A stretch of DNA of 64,000 nt. Origin: Acanthosepion lycidas. Its lineage: Eukaryota; Mollusca; Cephalopoda; Sepiida; Sepiidae. The DNA lies in contig OZ010578.1 in assembly GCA_963932145.1 (NCBI GenBank), positions 38,040,725-38,104,724 on the forward strand, read 5' to 3'. The notes under the pieces are model-generated. The model did not search any database. It had not been told where the DNA came from and saw only the letters and a list, made by a program, of their open reading frames with translations. Below are positions 56,925 through 64,000 of this stretch, piece by piece. The position numbers and the translations under genes are program-made. Each line of letters opens with the position of its first letter. The stretch's first letter is position 1.

Positions 56925-57920
56925 AATGCTCTATCCTGAGTCCCACACGGTTTTTGATCTTCATTAGTAGTCTCCCCAATGTCATCAGTTCCAAATTAGG
57001 TATTTATGCAGATGACACTACCATTTACTCCTGTCTAAATAGCAGTCTATCAGATCTGACAAAGGAAACCTGGTAGCTGCTCTTGAAATGGGCATCCAGT
57101 CAGTGGTTAACTGGGGTAGGAAATGGCTTGTAAATTTTAATGCCTCCAAAATAAAACTGTTTTCATATAATCACCATAGAGAAACTTTTCTGCCTGCTAT
57201 TAGCATAGCTAATGCTAGACTCCTGAAGAACAACACACTATGCCTTCTTGGCCTCACATTTTCCACTGACATGAAGTGGAGAGACTATATTGAATCAATA
57301 GCTGCATCTACTGCAAAGAAATTTGGGTCACTGTTGTGCCAGAAAATTTTTCTCGTTAGAATCCATCTTGCACATTTATAAATCTACTATTTATCCATGC
57401 ATTGAATACTGTGGCCATATCTGGTCCGGCGCTCCAACTATACATCTCAAGATTCTTGACAAAATCCAAAGAAGGATCTGTAATGTAATCGATCATGACC
57501 AGGTATCTTGACTTCAGTCACTTTCTCACCAACTTGTTATGGCTTCCCTGTCTTTTCTATAAATATTTTCATAACTGCTCTAACAAGCTTTTTTTTTTTT
57601 TTTTTTTGTTTTTGATCTCGATCTCACTGTTTATTGTTGAAATAGCTAAATGCAACTGCCACTTTTACTCTAACAGTTTCTTGCACTTCCTTCCTGTGGA
57701 ATTCCTTTCCATTTATTTGGTTCTCTGTTAAATACAATCTTCAATGATTTAAATACAATGTTAATCTCCATTTTCTGTCTATTTGAATCCTGTTCATCTT
57801 TTGTCTGCTCCTCAATCCTCCTTATACTCAGTCTTCACTTTCACTTGTGCTTTCACTCCCTGTAACCCCCCCACCCCTGTGTACTAGTGGCATTCCACCT
57901 TGTTTGGGGTTAAATGCTTA
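56925..57920 (+). pseudogene. LINE II with reverse-transcriptase YADD box
   Basis: ILSPTRFLIFISSLPNVISS (from ~56933) leads into KLGIYADDTTIYS; the YADD catalytic box is at 57005-57016. A stop at ~57074 and a frame change follow. Next come VVNWGRKWLVNFNASKIKLF, KRWRDYI-like and AASTAKKFGSL text (to 57335), and then, in another frame, YKSTIYPCIEYCGHIWSGAP and LKILDKIQRRICNVI (57380-57490). Downstream are LFYKYFHNCSNKL and the LINE II 3' tail ending TGTTTGGGGTTAAATG. This is the most informative LINE copy here. Confidence 0.85.
57005..57016 (+). other. YADD catalytic box of LINE II
   Basis: Codons TAT GCA GAT GAC, the two metal-binding aspartates of reverse transcriptase, intact in an otherwise broken copy. 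Confidence 0.85.
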
Positions 57921-58147
57921 GAAAAAAAAAAGTGGAAATGACATTATAAAGATTTGCTTCTCTTGCCTAAATATACCTTCATGTGCTTGAATGAGAGAAT
58001 TTTGGGAAGTGTTAATGAAACAAGAAAAGGCTTGACAAGAGGGTATGTTCACTAAGGAACCAATGTTGGAAAACTGTTTAATGTTTGGTTGATATTTATT
58101 TTCTTCAAACATAAATTTTCTTTCTTTTTTTTTGTTTTCTTTCTTCT

Positions 58148-58153
58148 TTGTTT

Positions 58154-58183
<30 letters not shown>
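58148..58183. repeat. T-rich/poly-T tract
   Basis: T-run within a longer TTC-rich pyrimidine tract (58120-58185). Confidence 0.85.
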
Positions 58184-58189
<6 letters not shown>

Positions 58190-58319
58190 GTGTCGTAACA
58201 ACATCATAGAATTAAGCATTTGGAGTCTATTTTTTTTTTTTATTCTAATAAAAATAACTAATGACAACTATTGATAATACTGTAATTGTCCATGTGCTGT
58301 GTTCTTTAAGGATGTCAGT

Positions 58320-58975
58320 GATCATTGCTCCTCACAACTTCTCATCTTTTGTAGCTTTGAGTAACGTTTGTTCCACCATCTATTCACACAAGCTTTTTTA
58401 GTAGGGGGGCTGTTGCCTCCACCTGTCCCTTTTGCCTTTGGTATGTACTGTGAGTTTTAAATTCTCTAAACCCTCCTTCCTCCTTATATGTTCAAGAAAT
58501 TTCAGCATTCACTTTCTGATTTTGAGTAAGTATCCTTTTTGTTTCCATTTTCCGTTCAGATTTCTTTGTTTGCACTCCATCCATAATATTCTTGGCATCC
58601 TTCTGTAAAACCATGTTTCTGTTGTCTCCGGCTTTCTCTTCATCTGTGAGGAGATTGTCCAACATTCACTGTCATATAGGAAGATTAATATTATATAGAA
58701 TTTCATCACTCTTTTCTTTGTCTTTAATGAAACCTTTCTGTTTCTTAGTACTTTTCCTAGCTTTTGGAAAGCCATTTTTGCTATTCCAATGCATCTTTGT
58801 CACATTTTCCTTCATCTGTTCAAACACTTCCTGATAAGATTTCTGTACTTGCTTGATTTTCATACCTCCATTTTGTAGTTTGCATTTTGGGCTTTTTCTC
58901 TTGTTGACAGCCATACATTCTGTCTTCTTACAATTGATGCTTAGTCCTTTCAGTACTGTTATAAGTTATGAAAAA
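58320..58975 (-). pseudogene. RTE-type LINE, C-terminal region, reverse strand
   Basis: Reverse strand in two overlapping frames. KCKLQNGGMKIKQVQKSYQ (~58870) is followed, one frame over, by MAFQKLGKVLRNRKVSLKTK (58775 downward), then FYIILIFLYDSECWTISSQM and TTETWFYRRMPRILW. The 3' end decays near 58330 (reverse of GGAGCAATGATCACTG). Better preserved in the middle than the other RTE copies. Confidence 0.88.
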
Positions 58976-59096
58976 ATTCAATCACAATCAAATCATTGAT
59001 TTGTATTTGATCTACTGCTTGAGATCATCTTAGGTTTAGATAGAAATATCCATAGTGTTGGGAAATTCATTTACAGAGGTGATTAACATTATTTTA

Positions 59097-59098
<2 letters not shown>

Positions 59099-59129
<31 letters not shown>
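59099..59129. repeat. Poly-T tract
   Basis: About 31 T bases. Confidence 0.9.
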
Positions 59130-59133
<4 letters not shown>

Positions 59134-59258
59134 CCATTTTGGCAGACTATTTGGCTTCTCTGTTTTTGTTTCAGACATTAGAAATCTAAATTGGCAGCCA
59201 TTTGTCTCTTGTCTTGGACACCATTTATTATTTTATTTTTTATCACTAACATATGATA

Positions 59259-59970
59259 TTAGTTTTAGTTGTAAACATTTTTTGTTTATCAAATTCATTC
59301 TTCAAAAAATAGTCCAGTTACATTTTATTACATTATATATTCACCATTATTTGCAATGACTTGTTACCATTTATCATTTGACACTGCCATTTACCTTTTA
59401 ATGCCTTTTGAGTAAAATTCTACTGATTTTGATGTGACAGTTTTTGTCAAACATTTGAATGTAGTTTTTATTAGAGAAAGTTTTCCCCATGATATCATTT
59501 TGTTGCAGTTGAAAGAAAGTAATTATCAGTTGGTGTAAGGTCAGGTGAATATGGCAGGTGCGGAAGAACAACAGAACAACCAAAATTTTTTTCCAATGTT
59601 ATTTTTGGTGGATACAGTCTTGCAGTGTCGTGGAGCAGAATAAGATTTTGCTATTGCTTTTTGATAAAAATTTTATGTACATGTTGCAGCTGCTGGAGGT
59701 ATAAATGTGCATTTAGTGTTTTTATTGTATTTTAAGAATTTTAAACAGATAATACCCTGGTGGTCCTACAACATGCACCACTTTATCTTTCTTCCATGGT
59801 GTTTGGTTGTAGAGATTTTTCCTTGTCAATCTATTGCCTTTTACATTGAACAATGTTGTATGTAATTATGTGTTACCTGTTATTATATATTTAAGTCATG
59901 TTTAATTAGGGTGATACATTTGTCATACATTTGGCTCCCCAAAATGGAAATTATTTATGACTTAACCTAA
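59259..59970 (-). mobile_element. mariner element, reverse strand, 712 bp, TA-flanked
   Basis: The right end reverse-complemented reads TTAGGTTAAGTCATAAA. The left end reads TTAGTTTTAGTTGTAAA (about 13 of 17 alike). TA flanks both sides (59257-59258 and 59971-59972). The reverse strand keeps a decayed KVMLCVWWD-type segment (~59790), LLHDTARLYPP (~59630) and PYSPDLTPTDNYF (~59550). The second and third catalytic aspartates are therefore still present, unlike the other two mariners here. The N-terminal DNA-binding part is deleted, and frameshifts make it inactive. Confidence 0.82.
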
Positions 59971-60304
59971 TAAAAATAGTTTTCAAACTTCAGATGACTT
60001 GTTTGTATCAGGAGATGGTAAAATGGTATTTTTATCTACTGATTAATATTTAGAATTAAAAATGATTCTCTCATTAAAGCCAAGATATATTTTCCTTGAT
60101 CCTGGGAAGCATATTTTTGAATAATATTATTTTGTGTGAGCATTCATTTATTAAGCATATTGGGTTAGCTCTTTGTTTGATGTTTGCCCAATACTGCCAG
60201 TTGTAGCAAAACCAAAACACTAACTTCAAAATTTGAGTCATACACTAAAATAGCCCTGTCAGATTGAGACTTTCATATGGATGTCCTGCATGGCACCACA
60301 CGCA

Positions 60305-60745
60305 TTCAAAAATATGTAAACTGTCAGCTGGATGCAGCTGCTTTCTAAGATTAATGGTTAAAAATGGTTTGAAGTAAATGAAACCTGTAGGTCTTAGCAA
60401 TGACAATTCTCCTTTGAATATCATGGACTGGTGCTAGAGAATCACAAACAGAGATCTGTACCAAATAACAGAAACCACATCACTTGAGGACTTTCAACAG
60501 CAGTGACAACTAAATTGGATATCACATGTAGCTCAAAGAGAGAAAATAATAGCATAATCAGGATGTTTGCACTATTAAAGGTTAGGAATGAAGTCCCCCA
60601 TCAATACTGGAAACAGGGAATTAGGGAAAAACAATTTTCCTGAAAAATTGTTTAAATAGAATTTATAAATTTCCATTAAAAGTAGTACTAGCAGCTCGGT
60701 CAATGAATGCTGAAATTCTCCTTATAAGGATGACTAATATTACCA
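60305..60745 (+). repeat. SINE-D, longest uninterrupted copy
   Basis: Contains in order AAACTGTCAGCTGGATGCAG, CATCACTTGAGGACTTTC, CTCAAAGAGAGAAAATAATA, TTTATAAATTTCC and ACTAATATTACCATTAA. It joins the sequences found as separate halves at 17.2 and 18.9 kb. No clear A/B boxes, so SINE is a guess; a MITE is possible. Confidence 0.6.
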
Positions 60746-60769
60746 TTAATTTTTATTCTGTTAATCCAG

Positions 60770-60952
60770 TGTTTTCCACTAAGTTGAATTGGGGTGATTA
60801 TATTGAATCAGTTGCAAGGTCTGCTGCTGGGAAATTTCGTTTACTGTGTTGTGCCAGACAATTTTTTTGACCAGAATGCATCTTACACATTTATAACTCT
60901 ATCATTCATTCATGCATTAAATATTACTGCCCCATCTGGTCTGGTGCTCATG

Positions 60953-61012
<60 letters not shown>

Positions 61013-61590
61013 TCTACTTTTGTATTGAGTACTATTTTTTAAAAATAACAAAAATACTAAAGAACTTTGGATTATTTACCTAACAAGTTCTTTCCTATTT
61101 TCTATATATTTTTACATATACACACACACACACACACGTGTGTGTGTGTATGTATATATATATATATATCTCAAGATTATAGACAAAATCTTAAGTGTAT
61201 GTAATGTAATCGTTTCTCATCTGACATCTCGACTTCTGTCACTTTCCTACTGAAGTCATATGTCTTCCCTTTGTCCTTTCTATAGATATTTCCATTGCAA
61301 TTGTCCTGATGAGCTCTTCTTCCTTCACCATTTTACTGTTGAATTAACTAAATGTATCCATAAGTTCTATTCTAGTAATTTATTTTCTTGCACTTTTTGG
61401 CTTTTCTGGTTTCTTGCTCCCCTGCTACCTACAATCTTTAATGCAGCACCAATTGCCATCTTCTGTCTTCCTGAAACCTGTTCTTTTGTCATTTCTCCTC
61501 ATTAAAGGTTTTTCATTCTCTTCCACTCCTAGTAACCCCTTATATCTTAGTGGCATTATCACCTTGTGTGGTGTGAAATGATTTTAAAAA
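60770..61590 (+). pseudogene. LINE II copy interrupted by microsatellites
   Basis: LNWGDYIESVARSAAGKFRLLC (60785-60850) leads to YNSIIHSCIKYYCPIWSGAHAI-like text, then a ~213-base TA/CA/TG expansion (60954-61166), and resumes ATCTCAAGATT with LKIIDKILSVCNVI-like text. After that come SSLCPFYRYFHCNCPDELFF (61260-61319) and the LINE II 3' tail to ~61590. Confidence 0.8.
60954..61166. repeat. Compound microsatellite inside a LINE
   Basis: (TA)n at 60954-61010, about 100 bases of non-repetitive sequence, then (CA)n(TG)n(TA)n from ~61119. It sits exactly where the intact copy at 57.4 kb has ACTATACATCTC. Confidence 0.9.
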
Positions 61591-61639
61591 AATCTTGATA
61601 TTTTCATTGATTGAAGAAAATAAAAAGATTAACTTTTCT

Positions 61640-61835
61640 GTTTTTATTTATTTCACACTAAGCAAGTCAATAAAGACAAGGAGATACTGAATGTTAGAGA
61701 ATATGTACAAAAAAGCACTCTTAAGAAGAGAAAACAATAAAAAGAAAAAGAATGCAGAAGATAATGATTGGTATTGCATTTAAATTTTTGAAGATCAAAG
61801 TTGACTGGAAAGCAAGAAATGTTCCACTTAAATGT
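61640..61835 (-). repeat. LINE II 3' end, reverse strand
   Basis: ATTTCACACTAAGCAAGTC then GGTATTGCATTTAAAT and TTGACTGGAAAGCA, matching 37.84-37.88 kb and the reverse complement of other LINE II tails. Confidence 0.55.
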
Positions 61836-62004
61836 TATTGTCTCAGGTGAATATTACAGAAGATCTGGCATCCAAAACGGTGATGCCAGAAGTGAGTATT
61901 AAATGATACTGCATGTTCATCAGAACTTGGCTGCCTTCATATGTAATAGACTTGAATATTACAAGCATTTTCATAGACTTATCAAAGCTTTAGTCATAAC
62001 TATT

Positions 62005-62125
62005 TTTTGTTTACATTATTCACATTGTTTGGAATGTTGTCCTTGTCTTCACTGCCATATTCACAATGTTTCAGCCATTGTACACTCTGGCCTTCTACAG
62101 GTGATTGGAATTTTGAAGTGAACCT
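62005..62125 (-). repeat. SINE-A 3' part, reverse strand
   Basis: TTGTCCTTGTCTTCACTGCC, ATGTTTCAGCCATTGTACAC and CTGGCCTTCTACAGG match the reverse complement of the SINE-A at 62.13-62.49 kb. Together they form an inverted pair. Confidence 0.75.
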
Positions 62126-62129
62126 TTCA

Positions 62130-62490
62130 TTTTATATAGGACACATGGACCAGTGGATAAAGCATTGGTTGAATCCAGTGACTTGACCCAAAGTGTTGTA
62201 AGTTCATTACCTGGCTACAGGTGAACCAAAAAAAAAAAAATTTGGAGAGTTGAGTTAAAGGGAGTGAACTGATACTGAGACATCTGGATGAAGCATGGCA
62301 TGTGGAACTAGAATAATCTACCCTGGTGGATGAAATAAAGGGTTCAGTTCAAAATTTCAATCATCTGAAGAAGGCTAGAGTATACAATGGCTGAAACATC
62401 ATGCATATAGCAACAAAGATGAGGACAACAGTCTGAACAATGTAAATAATATAAATAATTATAATACCTCATATCAGAAATATATGCAGA
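62130..62490 (+). repeat. SINE-A, full length, plus strand
   Basis: A box GGACCAGTGGATAAAGCATT (62148-62167), weak B box TAAGTTCATTACC (62200-62211), an A-run at ~62229, and the body ACAATGGCTGAAACATCATG. The tail is TACCTCATATCAGAAATATA. It directly abuts an RTE fragment. Confidence 0.8.
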
Positions 62491-62504
62491 TAATTTTTTT
62501 TTTG

Positions 62505-62905
62505 TTCCATAAAGAAAAGAGTACTGCACTGTTACATGATATCTGTCCTCCTGTATGGCAGTGAGTGCTGGACAATCTCCTGAAAGATGAAGAAGAGACT
62601 TGAAACAACAGAAATGTGGTTCTACAGAAAGATGCTGAGGATTCCATAGATCGAACATGTGAGCAATGACAAGGTTTTTGAGAAAATGGAAACAAAAAGG
62701 AAACTTATACTTAACATCAGAAAGAGATAGTTGGAAAATTTGATACTTAGGGGACAGATAAAAGCAGAGTGAAACATACTTGATAAGCCTGAGTAAGTGG
62801 CTGGTAGAACAGGGTTTGGGAGAAATAACAAAATGACAAAACTTATTAAGAGCTACAATGGCCAGGAGAATGTGGAGGGCCATGATCGTAGAGACACATC
62901 ACCTA
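62505..62905 (+). pseudogene. RTE-type LINE 3' fragment
   Basis: KKRVLHCYMISVLLYGSECWTIS-like text (62510-62580), KRLETTEMWFYRKMLRIP (62590-62650), then KMETKRKLILNIRKR in a shifted frame. The 3' end has GGAGGGCCATGATCGT near 62875. Several stops. Confidence 0.85.
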
Positions 62906-62909
62906 CAAA

Positions 62910-64000
62910 GGAGTATCAATGATGCATTATATTCCGAAGTTCCTTTCAGCATTTTTATTTTTTTTCTAAACACTCATCACAACTTTCATTTTGGTTTGTG
63001 ATGTAATTGGGTATGGTTTTTCCTTTGTGCATGAAACCTTCTAAATAGTTTAATGAGAAAAATCATGGAAATTGGTTAGATTGAACAAGGATCGATGAGA
63101 GAAAGAACCAGTTAAAAATGTTAATAAGAATCTGTATATGAATGGCAGAAATAGAACCAGCAAGGACTGAATACTGGTTTAACTTAACAGGATCAAAAAT
63201 TCACCCAATCCTTCATCACCTTGTCTAGCCTGAGGTTAACATGATTTCTTACATAAAATCTAAGTTGGTCAACTTAAGTATATATGTTTTCATTTTATAC
63301 TACTCATCTAATTCTATGTACAGTTGTGGAAAGTGTCATATTTTGGGTCTTAGGCCACTTGCCAGCATTAGGGACATCTGGTTTTCAAACATAGAATCTT
63401 TGGAACTTGAGATTTATTGCTAGAAATTAGTTGAACATATATTTCTGTGTAGAAGCAAATTACTTATTTAAGGTACACAGGTGGGGGTGATAAAAGAAAT
63501 CCTATCAATCATTGTGAACATCTTGTTGACTGGATAAAGAAATGTACAGATGCAATTACTATATCATGGTATCGTATCTAGATAAGAGTATACTATAAGC
63601 CTCGTCATACTAGCTGTCTTACATCCTTGTAATAAACAAGAACTTGTTGAGCACTAAACAGATGTTGGGATTATTATAGAGTGTGTAGGGAAATCAACAA
63701 AACAGGAAGTTGAAAAATCACTTACATTACACTACAAAACACAATGAATTAGACAATTTGCCACCCTGAGCTGTTGAGACCAAACAGACCACTATTATCA
63801 ATAACAGGCATCAATCGATAGCTTTGGTCCGGCACAAGGTCATAGTGACAATTAATTTGAATCCACTGTATTTAATCATTGCATATTTTTTTTTTTTCTT
63901 TTTTTAAGAAGAATGGATTGAATGATTGTTACATGTGGTAATAATACAATTCAAAACTAATAATTTATTCTAGCTTTTCAAAATTTTACTTTCGCTTGTC
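62910..64000. other. No recognised gene
   Basis: AT-rich to moderately AT-rich. The short frame 63241-63423 has no family features. No repeats were matched within the window. Confidence 0.45.

Overview
This window looks like intergenic or intronic DNA from a large, AT-rich, repeat-dense animal genome. I found no intact host gene, rRNA, functional tRNA, CRISPR array or bacterial-style operon. Almost everything I can identify is a decayed mobile element. Several tRNA-headed SINE families coexist with RTE-type and Jockey/CR1-like LINE remnants, mariner, Tc1, pogo and hAT relics, a Copia-type retrotransposon and many (TA)n, (CA)n and poly-T tracts. I infer a lophotrochozoan, most probably a coleoid cephalopod (octopus-like). 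This is a judgement from family resemblance, not from a diagnostic gene.

Layout. 0-6 kb: a LINE C-terminus cut by the window edge, SINEs, a 2.17 kb pogo/Tigger-like transposon that still encodes its DNA-binding half, and an RTE tail. 6-9.6 kb: AT-rich sequence with two SINE-like copies. 9.67-11.36 kb: an unidentified 1.69 kb element with 105-bp near-identical terminal inverted repeats (TIRs) and a 5-copy minisatellite just inside the left end. 12-20 kb: SINEs, LINE tails, a GC-richer block near 15.5 kb, and a SINE split by a 1.43 kb insertion. 20.5-24 kb: a small Tc1 relic, a SINE with a perfect 17-bp target duplication, and a 77-bp mariner MITE. 24-35 kb: further LINE and SINE copies and a repeat with an internal microsatellite hot spot. 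35.5-40.4 kb: Copia-type integrase and RNase H pieces separated by several LINE copies. 42.8-49.4 kb: two mariner relics, a 100-bp mariner MITE, a pogo-type MITE and a complex inverted/direct duplication. 50.7-53 kb: a LINE C-terminal relic and a hAT MITE. 54-64 kb: LINE II with the reverse-transcriptase YADD box, RTE copies, a third mariner, a LINE with an embedded (TA)n expansion, and an inverted SINE pair.

Nothing here works together as a pathway. The interest lies in element biology: paired inverted SINEs and MITEs that could form double-stranded RNA if transcribed, nested insertions that give relative ages, and one TIR element whose superfamily I cannot name. Family labels such as SINE-A to SINE-F, repeat C, repeat G and LINE I/II are local names based on comparing copies inside the window. 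Most boundaries are accurate to about 10-30 bases. The exceptions are elements whose termini and target duplications could be read directly.
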